Both the position numbers and the translations under genes were made by a program. From contig CALYLW010001006.1 of assembly GCA_944989445.1 (NCBI GenBank), positions 45,124 to 109,123 on the forward strand: a DNA stretch of 64,000 nucleotides. Reading direction: 5' to 3'. The notes below the pieces were generated by a model. It had not been told where the DNA came from, did no database searches, and saw only the letters and a list, made by a program, of their open reading frames with translations. Below, piece after piece: positions 19,801 to 31,065 of the stretch. How positions within the stretch are numbered: position 1 is the first letter of the stretch; the number at the start of each line of letters is the position of its first letter. The stretch is from Ampullaceana balthica (lineage: Eukaryota; Mollusca; Gastropoda; Lymnaeidae).

Positions 19801-22800
19801 ACTGACACAATTATTACATAAATAGGTTTTTCATTAAATGTCGAGTTATGGAACAGAAAATAATTAAAACAAATTCGCAATTCAATTTAAACGTGTAAAC
19901 AATTAAATCTAATGCATCGTGTGGCAGTTGTAATTAAATATGTTTACGTGTCTATCTAATATATAGAAAGTAACAGTAAAGAAAATGACAATTCTTTGTA
20001 CTACACAGCTCAAATTATGAAGCGTACACGAAAATGTGCGCACCGTAATTAGACATTATAATATTTTTTTCAAATGCGCACGGCTGAAAATAAAGTATTG
20101 GGGAAAAAAAACGTCACCAAAAGTAACTGGCTTTGAACGGCATTTGAACGTCCGCGTAAATTTGTTCAATACAGAAATGAGGTTAAATTTTTTATTCTTT
20201 GTCTCTGCATTTTCTGATTATTTAATTTACGGCATTCAGGGCAAAAGGGACAATTACAAAAATTAACTCAAAACCACCTTCAGGGTAAAAGGAACCGTCC
20301 TGCCAAATTTGGTCCCCGTCCGTCATTTGGTTTTTCCGTGATTGTCTAACAGAAAGTCGAAAAGTGAAACATACAAACATACAAACATACAAACATACAA
20401 ACACCAACTGAGCTTTATATATTAGATACTAAAACATGAAAAAAATAATTAAATTGTGATAAAACAAACAGAAACGAAAAGAAGACATATGGCGACAAGA
20501 ACTTAACACAGATACAGGATCGGAGAAGACGAATGAAGTACTTAGACTTATTTGTGCTGAAGAAGACATTAGCTGAAACGTTTTCATATTTGTCCTTAAT
20601 TAAAGCGCTAATCTATTGCTTTAATCATACAATTCGTTTGAATATATTGATCGCAGTCCAATTATGTATTAATACACGCTGAGCTTCAGTACAACATGAG
20701 CGAGAATATAACATGAATTTATGGCAAAGTTCAACAGTAGGTAGTGTATCGAACTTAAGTATTAGCCGAATATGTGGAATCGATAGTTCTTCGTCAAACA
20801 TCGATTATATCAACTAAATGAGAAACCAGGTGCCATTTGTAAATAAAAACAAATTTCTCTTGATGAACTTTCACATGCAATAGGGATTTGCTAAAACTAT
20901 CATTTATTTTTAATAAAAAAATAAATATGTGTTTGATGTGCCACCTAATGCGATAAAGAAAATATCTAAGTTGAGTTTGATCGAGTCGAACACTTTCCTT
21001 CAAAAGTAGAACAACAAGCAATACAATTATACAATGAATTAAATCTATCAGAAATTACAAATTTAACGATCTTTATCACAATCTTTATATACGAATTCAC
21101 CAAAAAGACTCATCATGCTAAAATGTTATGAACAATTTCTTTTCAAGACCAGTTTTAAAAGAAAAGCGACCAAAACTATCTATAGAATAAACTACAATTC
21201 TTGCTACACCAATTACCGATGTCCGTTTTGAGTTTGTCCATGTCCGGTGACGGGTTCTTGTTTCCGGGGTTGGAACTGGGCACTGGGATGGCCATGACAA
21301 GACTGGTCAGCTTGTTGATCTTTGATTCCAGGTACGCGATCTTGTCACACATCTGAGAGATGGCCGATTGGCTACTGACTGGGTCAAAACACGAGCTAGA
21401 CAATCCTGGTGTGGGCAGGGGGGATAGAATGGGAGAATCAAAAGTCTGGAGATAATGTGTTAGCGCTGTGGGGGGGGGGTGGTTAATATATGGTGGTCTA
21501 CAGAGTCTCAATAAAATGGGATTAATGTGGGGGACTAAATGGGGTGGAGATGGTGATCTGATGTGGGAAGATGAAATGTGCGGGAGAATGTGGTTTCCTG
21601 TGGGGGATGGGGGCTGAATGTGGGGGAGAAGTTTATCTCATGTGGAGGGTTATGTTAGGGGAAAACTAGACATGATACTGTCATGATTAACAACAGAGTA
21701 GAGACAGAAATTTGCAAAAAACGTAAAGATTCTATGATCTCTGGAATAAATATATAAAAGTTAAACAGTGAACACATTGCCGAAACAAATTGTCCAACTA
21801 AATTCAATACAAATCGCCAGGTTAAAATTTTTTTAGAGGAAAAATAAGATAAAAATTTAAAAATCTAAAACCAATAATGGATTAACGTCAAATAAAATCA
21901 GCAAATTTTCGTACAATACAAATTAAATAATTTTTGTAAACAAAAAGAAAGAATTAAAGAGAAAAAAAGCTCTTAATGGAAAAAGAAAACACAAAAGATA
22001 CTTAATAATCAAACCCCAAAAACTGAGCAGACTGTCAAAAATATATTAGGTTAAACTTGTAATTTACAAGCACAACAATAGAGGGCATATGGTCCTTAAG
22101 TAAGTTGAAAAAATGAATACCACAGGAATTGCTCTAATAATAGGCCCCAGGAAACAATATTTTCGCATCGGCATTTTCAGCATCAGTTGGCAAGGAATTT
22201 GGTGATAAAACAGAAGGAGATAGAAACATAAACAAACTCCTCACAAACATAAACAAACTCCTCACAAACATAAACTTATGGACTGGATGAAATACCAACT
22301 AGATGTCTGATTCTGGTCTCATATATTCTTATTGAAAGTGGGGGGGGGGAATTGTAACAGTGCGTTGGCCCAAAGTCATGATGGCAGCCATGGCTTACTA
22401 CAGATGATGGCAACCATGACTTACTACAGCTGATGGCAGCCATGAGTTACTACAGCTGATGGCAGCCATGACTTACTACAGCTGATGGCAGCCATGACTT
22501 ACTACAGCTGATGACATTATCCTGTGGCTTTTAGTGGTTATAAGTCATGACATACTGGGATGACTTTGATGACACATCATGGTCGCATAATGTTTGTGCC
22601 AAAAGTGACATAATGCGATGATACAAATCTGTTGAGATGGTGACACCATCATGTAGGTGTACATCATGTTTGTGCCAACAGTGACATTATGCGGTGAAGC
22701 AAATCTGTTGAAGTGGTGACACCATCATGGAGGTGTACATAATGTTTGTGCCAACAGTGACATTATGCGGTGAAACAAATCTGTTGAAGTGGTGACACCA

Positions 22801-25800
22801 TCATGGAGGTGTACATAATGTTTGTGCCAAAAGTGACACAATGCGGTGATACAAATCTGTTGAGATGGTGACACCATCATGGCGGTGTACATAATGTTTG
22901 TGCCAACAGTGACATTATGCGGTGAAACAAATCTGTTGAATTGGTGACACCATCATGGAGGTGTACATAATGTTTGTGCCAAAAGTGACATAATGCGGTG
23001 ATACAAATCTGTTGAAGTGGTGACACCATCATGGAGAAGTACATAATGTTTGTGCCAAAAGTGACATAATGCGGTGATACAAATCTGTTGAAGTGGTGAC
23101 ACCATCATGGAGGTGTACATAATGTTTGTGCCAAAAGTGACATAATGCGGTGATATTAATCTGTTGAAGTGGTGACACCATCATGGAGGTGTACATAATG
23201 TTTGTGCCAAAAGTGACACAATGCGGTGATACAAATCTGTTGAGATGGTGACACCATCATGGCGGTGTACATAATGTTTGTGCCAACAGTGACATTATGC
23301 GGTGAAACAAATCTGTTGAATTGGTGACACCATCATGGAGGTGTACATAATGTTTGTGCCAAAAGTGACATAATGCGGTGATACAAATCTGTTGAAGTGG
23401 TGACACCATCATGGAGAAGTACATAATGTTTGTGCCAAAAGTGACATAATGCGGTGATACAAATCTGTTGAGATGGTGACACCATCATGGAGGTATACAT
23501 AATGTTTGAGCCAACAGTGACATTATGCGGTGAAACAAATCTGTTGAAGTGGTGACACCATCATGGAGGTGTACATAATGTTTGTGCCAACAGTGACATT
23601 CTGCGGTGAAACAAATCTGTTGCAGTGGTGACACCATCATGAAGGTGTACATAATGTTTGTGCCAACAGTGACATTATGCGGTGAAACAAATCTGTTGAA
23701 GTGGTGACATCATCATGGAGGTGTACATAATGTTTGTGCCAAAAGTGACACAATGCGGTGATACAAATCTGTTGAGATGGTGACACCATCATGGAGGTGT
23801 ACATAATGTTTGTGCCAAAAGTGACATAATGCGGTGATACAAATCTGTTGAAGTGGTGACACCATCATGGAGGTGTACATAATGTTTGTGCCAACAGTGA
23901 TATTATGCGGTGAAACAAATCTGTTGAAGTGGTGACACCATCATGGAGGTGTACATAATGTTTGTGCCAACAGTGACATTATGCGGTGAAACAAATATGT
24001 TGAAGTGGTGACACCATCATGGAGGTGTACATAATGTTTGTGCCAAAAGTGACACAATGCGGTGATACAAATCTGTTGAGATGGTGACACCAACATGGAG
24101 GTGTACATAATGTTTGTGCCAAAAGTGACATAATGCGGTGATACAAATCTGTTGAAAGGGTGACACCATCATGGAGGTGTACATAATGTTTGTGCAAACA
24201 GTGACATAATGCGGTGATACAAATCTGTTGAAGTGGTGACACCATCATGGAGGTGTACAAATCTGTTGAGATGGTGACACCATCATGGAGGTGTAAAAAT
24301 CTGTTGAAGTGGTGACACCATCATGGAGGTGTACAAATCTGTTGAGATGGTGACACCATCATGGAGAAGTAGAAATCTGTTGAAGTGGTGACACCATCAT
24401 GGAGGTGTACAAATCTGTTGAAGTGGTGACACCATCATGGAGGTGTACAAATCTGTTGAGATGGTGACACCATCATGGAGGTGTAGAAATCTGTTGAAGT
24501 GGTGACACCATCATGGAGGTGTAGAAATCTGTTGAAGTGGTGACACCATCACGGAGGTGTAGAAATCTGTTGAAGTGGTGACACCATCATGGAGGTGTAC
24601 AAATCTGTTGAAGTGGTGACACCATCATGGAGGTGTACAAATCTGTTGAAGTGGTGACACCATCATGGAGGTGTAGAAATCTGTTGAAGTGGTGACACCA
24701 TCATGGAGGTGTAGAAATCTGTTGAAGTGGTGACACCATCATGGAGGTGTACAAATCTGTTGAAGTGGTGACACCATCATGGAGGTGTAGAAATCTGTTG
24801 AAGTGGTGACACCATCATGGAGGTGTAGAAATCTGTTGAAGTGGTGACACCATCATGGAGGTGTAAAAATCTGTTGAAGTGGTGACACCATCATGGAGGT
24901 GTACAAATCTGTTGAAGTGGTGACACCATCATGGAGGTGTAGAAATCTTTGAAGTGGTGACACCATCATGGAGGTGTACAAATCTGTTGAAGTGGTGACA
25001 CCATCATGGAGGTGTAGAAATCTGTTGAAGTGGTGACACCATCATGGAGGTGTACAAATCTGTTGAAGTGGTGACACCATCATGGACGTGTACAAATCTG
25101 TTGAAGTGGTGACACCATCATGGAGGTGTAGAAATCTGTTGAAGTGGTGACACCATCATCGAGGTGTACATATCTGTTGAAGTGGTGACACCATCATGGA
25201 GGTGTAAAAATCTGTTGAAGTGGTGACACCATCATGGAGGTGTACAAATCTGTTGAAGTGGTGACACCATCATGGAGGTGTACAAATCTGTTGAAGTGGT
25301 GACACCATCATGGAGGTGTACAAATCTGTTGAAGTGGTGACACCATCATGGAGGTGTACAAATCTGTTGAAGTGGTGACACCATCATGGAGGTGTAGAAA
25401 TCTGTTTAAGTGGTGACACCATCATGGAGGTGTACAAATCTGTTGAAGTGGTGACACCATCATGGAGGTGTAGAAATCTGTTGAAGTGGTGACACCATCA
25501 TGGAGGTGTAGAAAGCTTTTGAAGTGGTGACACCATCATGGAGGTGTACAAATCTGTTGAAGTGGTGACACCATCATGGAGGTGTACAAATCTGTTGAAG
25601 TGGTGACACCATCATGGAGGTGTACAAATCTGTTGAGATGGTGACACCATCATGGAGGTGTAGAAATCTGTTGAAGTGGTGACACCATCATGGAGGTGTA
25701 GAAATCTGTTGAAGTGGTGACACCATCACGGAGGTGTAGAAATCTGTTGAAGTGGTGACACCATCATGGAGGTGTACAAATCTGTTGAAGTGGTGACACC

Positions 25801-28800
25801 ATCATGGAGGTGTACAAATCTGTTGAAGTGGTGACACCATCATGGAGGTGTAGAAATCTGTTGAAGTGGTGACACCATCATGGAGGTGTAGAAATCTGTT
25901 GAAGTGGTGACACCATCATGGAGGTGTACAAATCTGTTGAAGTGGTGACACCATCATGGAGGTGTAGAAATCTGTTGAAGTGGTGACACCATCATGGAGG
26001 TGTAGAAATCTGTTGAAGTGGTGACACCATCATGGAGGTGTACAAATCTGTTGAAGTGGTGACACCATCATGGAGGTGTACAAATCTGTTGAAGTGGTGA
26101 CACCATCATGGAGGTGTAGAAATCTGTTGAAGTGGTGACACCATCATGGAGGTGTACAAATCTGTTGAAGTGGTGACACCATCATGGAGGTGTACAAATC
26201 TGTTGAAGTGGTGACACCATCATGGAGGTGTAGAAATCTGTTGAAGTGGTGACACCATCATGGAGGTGTACAAATCTGTTGAAGTGGTGACACCATCATG
26301 GAGGTGTACAAATCTGTTGAAGTGGTGACACCATCATGGAGGTGTACAAATCTGTTGAAGTGGTGACACCATCATGGAGGTGTACAAATCTGTTGAAGTG
26401 GTGACACCATCATGGAGGTGTACAAATCTGTTGAAGTGGTGACACCATCATGGAGGTGTACAAATCTGTTGAAGTGGTGACACCATCATGGAGGTGTACA
26501 AATCTGTTGAAGTGGTGACACCATCATGGAGGTGTAGAAATCTGTTGAAGTGGTGACACCATCATGGAGGTGTACAAATCTGTTGAAGTGGTGACACCAT
26601 CATGGAGGTGTACAAATCTGTTGAAGTGGTGACACCATCATGGAGGTGTAGAAATCTGTTGAAGTGGTGACACCATCATGGAGGTGTAGAAATCTGTTGA
26701 AGTGGTGACACCATCATGGAGGTGTACAAATCTGTTGAAGTGGTGACACCATCATGGAGGTGTACAAATCTGTTGAAGTGGTGACACCATCATGGAGGTG
26801 TACAAATCTGTTGAAGTGGTGACACCATCATGGAGGTGTACAAATCTGTTGAAGTGGTGACACCATCATGGAGGTGTACAAATCTGTTGAAGTGGTGACA
26901 CCATCATGGAGGTGTACAAATCTGTTGAAGTGGTGACACCATCATGGAGGTGTACAAATCTGTTGAAGTGGTGACACCATCATGGAGGTGTACAAATCTG
27001 TTGAAGTGGTGACACCATCATGGAGGTGTACAAATCTGTTGAAGTGGTGACACCATCATGGAGGTGTACAAATCTGTTGAAGTGGTGACACCATCATGGA
27101 GGTGTACAAATCTGTTGAAGTGGTGACACCATCATGGAGGTGTAAAATCTGTTGAAGTGGTGACACCATCATGGAGGTGTACAAATCTGTTGAAGTGGTG
27201 ACACCATCATGGAGGTGTACAAATCTGTTGAAGTGGTGACACCATCATGGAGGTGTACAAATCTGTTGAAGTGGTGACACCATCATGGAGGTGTACAAAT
27301 CTGTTGAAGTGGTGACACCATCATGGAGGTGTAGAAATCTGTTGAAGTGGTGACACCATCATGGAGGTGTACAAATCTGTTGAAGTGGTGACACCATCAT
27401 GGAGGTGTAGAAATCTGTTGAAGTGGTGACACCATCATGGAGGTGTAGAAATCTGTTGAAGTGGTGACACCATCATGGAGGTGTACAAATCTGTTGAAGT
27501 GGTGACACCATCATGGAGGTGTACAAATCTGTTGAAGTGGTGACACCATCATGGAGGTGTAGAAATCTGTTGAAGTGGTGACACCATCATGGAGGTGTAC
27601 AAATCTGTTGAAGTGGTGACACCATCATGGAGGTGTAGAAATCTGTTGAAGTGGTGACACCATCATGGAGGTGTACAAATCTGTTGAAGTGGTGACACCA
27701 TCATGGAGGTGTACAAATCTGTTGAAGTGGTGACACCATCATGGAGGTGTAGAAATCTGTTGAAGTGGTGACACCATCATGGAGGTGTACAAATCTGTTG
27801 AAGTGGTGACACCATCATGGAGGTGTACAAATCTGTTGAAGTGGTGACACCATCATGGAGGTGTAGAAATCTGTTGAAGTGGTGACACCATCATGGAGGT
27901 GTAGAAATCTGTTGAAGTGGTGACACCATCATGGAGGTGTAAAAATCTGTTGAAGTGGTGACACCATCATGGAGGTGTACAAATCTGTTGAAGTGGTGAC
28001 ACCATCATGGAGGTGTAGAAATCTGTTGAAGTGGTGACACCATCATGGAGGTGTACAAATCTGTTGAAGTGGTGACACCATCATGGAGGTGTAGAAATCT
28101 GTTGAAGTGGTGACACCATCATGGAGGTGTACAAATCTGTTGAAGTGGTGACACCATCATGGAGGTGTACAAATCTGTTGAAGTGGTGACACCATCATGG
28201 AGGTGTAGAAATCTGTTGAAGTGGTGACACCATCATGGAGGTGTACAAATCTGTTGAAGTGGTGACACCATCATGGAGGTGTACAAATCTGTTGAAGTGG
28301 TGACACCATCATGGAGGTGTACAAATCTGTTGAAGTGGTGACACCATCATGGAGGTGTACAAATCTGTTGAAGTGGTGACACCATCATGGAGGTGTAGAA
28401 ATCTGTTGAAGTGGTGACACCATCATGGAGGTGTACAAATCTGTTGAAGTGGTGACACCATCATGGAGGTGTAGAAATCTGTTGAAGTGGTGACACCATC
28501 ATGGAGGTGTACAAATCTGTTGAAGTGGTGACACCATCATGGAGGTGTAGAAATCTGTTGAAGTGGTGACACCATCATGGAGGTGTACAAATCTGTTGAA
28601 GTGGTGACACCATCATGGAGGTGTACAAATCTGTTGAAGTGGTGACACCATCATGGAGGTGTACAAATCTGTTGAAGTGGTGACACCATCATGGAGGTGT
28701 AGAAATCTGTTGAAGTGGTGACACCATCATGGAGGTGTACAAATCTGTTGAAGTGGTGACACCATCATGGAGGTGTACAAATCTGTTGAAGTGGTGACAC

Positions 28801-29574
28801 CATCATGGAGGTGTACAAATCTGTTGAAGTGGTGACACCATCATGGAGGTGTACAAATCTGTTGAAGTGGTGACACCATCATGGAGGTGTAAAATCTGTT
28901 GAAGTGTGACCATCATGGAGGTGTACAAATCTGTTGAAGTGGTGACACCATCATGGAGGTGTACAAATCTGTTGAAGTGGTGACACCATCATGGAGGTGT
29001 ACAAATCTGTTGAAGTGGTGACACCATCATGGAGGTGTAGAAATCTGTTGAAGTGGTGACACCATCATGGAGGTGTACAAATCTGTTGAAGTGGTGACAC
29101 CATCATGGAGGTGTACAAATCTGTTGAAGTGGTGACACCATCATGGAGGTGTACAAATCTGTTGAAGTGGTGACACCATCATGGAGGTGTACAAATCTGT
29201 TGAAGTGGTGACACCATCATGGAGGTGTACAAATCTGTTGAAGTGGTGACACCATCATGGAGGTGTACATAATGTTACAATTTGTTTGATGGGCCTCGTG
29301 TTACAATCAGCGTTTTACCTTATCCCCCACCCAACCCTCCCCCTGCTGGCCACTCACCTGGTCCTTTCTCCTGGTCCTGGCAGATGTTCTGTCTCTCCAG
29401 CACCTGCTCCAACTTGCTGGTGATGTCGTTGATGGCATCCTTGGTCAACTTGTCCGGCTCAGTGGACGTTGCTGTTTTGTTGTCTTCGGCGATTGGCTCA
29501 CAGCTTTGACTCGACACCGGATGTGACGTCATGACCAGAGACACGCTAACTAAGATGGCAATAATCCGTTCCAT
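13615..29574 (-). CDS. Secreted C1q-domain protein with coiled-coil stalk, four coding exons
   Basis: Joining exons 29358-29574, 21217-21405, 16203-16393 and 13615-13812 on the minus strand gives 795 nt, or 264 residues plus stop. Every junction has GT..AG borders and matching phase (1, 1, 0). Residues 1-22 are a hydrophobic signal peptide (MERIIAILVSVSLVM start). Residues 43-62 and 88-109 are amphipathic helices likely to form a trimerising coiled coil, with Cys25, 65, 78 and 92. Residues about 142-264 match a C1q domain: AFYAQRV opens it, IGFDQHNGVYQAPYEGVYHF forms its conserved core, and the terminal FSGFLID is its last strand. N-glycosylation sequons occur at 32, 155 and 165. There is no collagen repeat. 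Family knowledge: such proteins are secreted lectin-like recognition molecules in mollusc haemolymph or mucus. The ligand cannot be inferred. Length and organisation are normal and no break is seen. Confidence 0.85.
13845..15112. repeat. 18-bp minisatellite in C1q intron 3
   Basis: About 70 copies of AGGCTAACACGACATGTG, with variants such as GATACTAACACG, AGGCGAACGCG and AGGTTAACACG. A block beginning GTGAGTMAAAA near 13900 recurs near 14331, a spacing close to 24 units, so there is higher-order duplication. Since 18 is divisible by three, both strands show long Arg/His/Leu or Ser/Val/Ala frames. These have no independent support as genes. Confidence 0.96.
15190..15334. repeat. 36-bp minisatellite
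   Basis: Four copies of a unit containing AAACTTTACATTACTCTAAT followed by AAAGGTACCACTAAAC, inside C1q intron 3. The first copy is the most diverged. Confidence 0.9.
15335..15851. other. Unassigned part of C1q intron 3
   Basis: A 107-codon minus-strand frame at 15441-15764 begins MAMIGRTAKEQVYRQML. I recognise no family, and splice phase does not require it in the C1q transcript. No other structure is evident. Confidence 0.5.
15852..15949. repeat. 24-bp repeat with four CRE palindromes
   Basis: Four copies of CTTATCACACTSATGTGACG plus TCAC. Each carries the 8-bp palindrome TGACGTCA (15868, 15892, 15916 and 15940), the consensus site for CREB/ATF proteins. Location in intron 3 allows, but does not show, a regulatory role. 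Confidence 0.88.
16091..16122 (+). mobile_element. Helitron-like 3' terminus
   Basis: A perfect hairpin, GCGGCGTATGCTACGCCGC (16091-16109), is followed after nine bases by CTAG (16119-16122) and then a T. This fits a Helitron 3' end: a short hairpin, then CTRR, inserted before T. Related hairpins occur at 30643, 30907 and 31037. The upstream 60 bp (C-run, then TGAGCA before the hairpin) resembles the sequence before the 30907 hairpin. The 5' end of the element was not found. Confidence 0.55.
16203..16393 (-). CDS. C1q gene coding exon 3 (first half of C1q domain)
   Basis: The acceptor is CTCACCCCAG|CC after a pyrimidine-rich tract, and the donor is AAAATG|GTAAAA. It enters in phase 1 and leaves in phase 0. 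It encodes residues 136-199, including the aromatic-rich C1q strands ending GVYHFSLAY. This is the most diagnostic exon of the gene. Confidence 0.87.
16590..20428 (+). mobile_element. Internally repetitive non-coding element or nested cluster
   Basis: The left end reads ACTAGTAGACCCGTCGTGCG, and the right end carries four ATACAAAC repeats then GAGCTTTATATATTAG. A smaller element at 31745-32055 has comparable ends in the opposite orientation. Inside are a unit of about 310 bp repeated near 17107, 17417 and 17740 (each with GGGCCCCGG-like motifs), further direct repeats (18810/19482 and 19699/20003), and a long inverted pair at 16845-17000 and 17534-17692. No protein is encoded. It fills most of C1q intron 2. 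The boundaries are tentative. Confidence 0.4.
16845..17692. repeat. Inverted repeat pair, about 155-bp arms
   Basis: Sequence 16845-17000 is the reverse complement of 17534-17692 at roughly 90 percent identity by eye. Both arms include AAGGG(C/T)CCCAGGGCCCATT and TGTCAAGATTGTTAATGACT in opposite senses. The 530-bp spacer holds one of the roughly 310-bp repeat units. Confidence 0.8.
20429..21216. other. Unassigned part of C1q intron 2
   Basis: AT-rich sequence with no repeats, splice signals or frames that I can support. Confidence 0.6.
21217..21405 (-). CDS. C1q gene coding exon 2 (coiled coil)
   Basis: The acceptor is a long pyrimidine tract ending CACACCAG|GA, and the donor is ATCG|GTAATT. 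The exon is a symmetric phase 1-1 exon of 63 codons. It carries the helix with hydrophobic positions Ile88, Met91, Ile95, Leu98, Ile102 and Leu105, followed by a Pro/Asn-rich linker. An alternative upstream acceptor (ATCTCCAG at about 21447) gives phase 0 and a stop with exon 1, so I rejected it. Confidence 0.75.
21406..22226. other. Unassigned part of C1q intron 1
   Basis: G-rich stretch (21410-21660, many TGTGGGGG runs) followed by AT-rich sequence. It includes the polypyrimidine tract of exon 2 on the minus strand. No gene is seen. Confidence 0.6.
22227..22276. repeat. 21-bp short tandem repeat
   Basis: Two and a half copies of ACATAAACAAACTCCTCACAA. Confidence 0.85.
22380..22512. repeat. 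26-bp minisatellite
   Basis: Five copies of a unit containing GATGGCAGCCATGACTTACT and ACAGCT, directly upstream of the 76-bp array. Confidence 0.93.
22567..24258. repeat. 76-bp minisatellite in C1q intron 1
   Basis: About 22 copies of a 76-bp unit that includes GTGACACCATCATGGAGGTG, TACATAATGTTTGTGCCAAA and GTGATACAAATCTGTTGAAG. Variants alternate (AAAGTGACATAATG or CAGTGACATTATG; GAAGTGG or GAGATGG). It passes directly into the 38-bp array, whose unit is exactly one half of this one. Confidence 0.96.
24259..29268. repeat. 38-bp minisatellite, about 132 copies, in C1q intron 1
   Basis: The unit comprises AAATCTGTTGAAGTGGTGAC and ACCATCATGGAGGTGTAC. Most variation is at one base (GTACAAAT or GTAGAAAT). 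The last unit, ending at 29268, is followed by ATAATGTT, the start of the half missing from this array. The 38-bp array is therefore embedded in the 76-bp family. It ends only about 90 bp from the exon 1 donor. Confidence 0.97.
29358..29574 (-). CDS. C1q gene coding exon 1 (signal peptide)
   Basis: Starts at the ATG at 29574 and ends at a strong donor, CCAG|GTGAGT, leaving phase 1. It encodes residues 1-72. The ATG is chosen because it directly precedes a typical signal peptide. Upstream minus-strand sequence includes TATACGA near 29620 and a CRE-like TACGTCAC, but I do not call a promoter. Confidence 0.82.
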
Positions 29575-30001
29575 AATTTTGTTGTTGTGTTTAGCAATGT
29601 CTTAATAACAAATTCCTCGTATAGTGACGTAGCACGGGCTGGTTTTCTAATCGATTTTTTAAAATTCTTATGTCCAATGAATTTTGCGTTGCAAAAGGTT
29701 CGTCGGATTCTTTATGCTTTCTCCCTGCCTTAGAGATATATAGAGATATATAGAGATATATAGAGCTATATTAATAGGCTGAAATAAAAGGATGAATATT
29801 CTTGACGAAATTACGCCGATTAAAACAACCAAAGAAGGCAGAGGAGATTTCGATAATACAAATTACAAAATAAATTTTACAGAAATATGTTTTCAAAAAT
29901 TAAATGAAGAGGAAAATAATATTGAAAGGAAAATGTATATGAGAATGTACTTGACATTACCTATTAATTAAAGTTATTTATTTATACAATATACATATTT
30001 A
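29575..30001. other. Upstream flank of the C1q gene
   Basis: Contains a four-copy 10-bp repeat TAGAGATATA (29731-29770) and AT-rich DNA. The C1q promoter should lie here on the minus strand, but I see no decisive core promoter element. Confidence 0.5.
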
Positions 30002-30631
30002 CCGTTGTCTGTGTGTATGTAAGGAATAATGCTGTTAGGTGGCGCTGCGATAGATTTTGTATAAAAATATTATATGACGTCATTGTTTTAGCTTATATTT
30101 TAATTTTTGAAAAGGGAATGATGTAAAAATAAGATTTGAGGATTTATAATTATTATGAAATACTTTATGTACATTTCAGCAAGTTTAATATTTCGTATTT
30201 ATCAAACACGGATAAGTTACTTTTGTTAATTATCTAAATTTATTCCCGTTGTCTGTATGGATGTAAGTTAGGTGGCGCTGCCGTCGATTTTGTATAAAAC
30301 TATTATATGACGTCATTGAATTAGCTTATATTTTAATTTTTGAAAAGGGAACGATGTAAAAATAGGATTTGAGGATTTAATTATTATGAAATACTTTGTC
30401 TACATTTCAGCAAGTTTAATATTTCGTATTTATCAAACAAGGATAAGTTACTTATGTTAATTATGTATATTGATTCCCGTTGTCTGTATGGATGTAAGTG
30501 CTGTTAGGTGGCGCTGTGATCGATTTTGTATAAAAAGTATTATATGACGTCATTGTTTTAAGCTTATATTTTAATTTTTGAAAAGGGAACGATGTAAAAA
30601 TAGGATTTGAGGATTTATAATTATTATGAAA
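30002..30631. repeat. Tandem repeat of about 231-244 bp
   Basis: Two full copies and one partial copy starting at 30002, 30246 and 30477. Each begins CCGTTGTCTGT and contains GGTGGCGCTG, GATTTTGTATAAAA and TATGACGTCATTG. The third is cut at the Helitron-like terminus at 30632. A partial copy of the same head occurs at 31768-31842. Confidence 0.88.
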
Positions 30632-31065
30632 CTAGACGCCCCGCGGCGTAGCATACGCCGCAGACTTGCACATGGATAGTGCAAAGAAAGTGGAGAAAGA
30701 TCGGACACAAACTACAGCACGAAAGAAATCAATACAACGCGATGTGAACGTCGGTTAATAAATGGGAGGAGGGTAACAACAACCTCAGTGTGCATGTCTT
30801 TACGCTTACTCACTATTTTTTATTTACTTAGTGCTGCTTTTTGTGTCTGTACTCTCACCCCCCTCCCCCCCCAACAGTTCATTGCACTGTCTTGATGAGC
30901 AAGTCTGCGGCGTATGCTACGCCGTAGGTCTCTCCAGAGTTCCTTCTTTTCATTCACTTACAGCCGTTTGCCCAAACCCACCCCATTTTGACAACTGTGT
31001 CTTTCAGGAAGTCTTCACCCGTCACTAAATCATTAACGGCGTATGCTACGCCGCGCGTCATCTAG
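30632..31065. mobile_element. 434-bp segment bounded by inverted Helitron-like ends
   Basis: The left end is CTAGACGCCCC then hairpin 30643-30661, and reads as a minus-strand terminus (hairpin, CTAG, T). The right end is hairpin 31037-31053, then CGCGTCATCTAG at 31065, followed by T. A third hairpin lies at 30907-30923. The ends are inverted copies, so this may be two converging Helitron-like fragments or a foldback derivative. No flanking duplication is evident, in line with Helitron insertion. The interior frame at 30831-31028 is not recognised. Confidence 0.5.

Noticed and set aside
21406..21447. Alternative acceptor for C1q exon 2 at about 21447
   Set aside because: It would join exon 1 in the wrong phase and give an immediate stop, whereas the acceptor at 21406 keeps phase 1 and has the better pyrimidine tract.
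22567..29268. CRISPR array
   Set aside because: Units are contiguous and nearly identical throughout, with no unique spacers, and the DNA is clearly eukaryotic.
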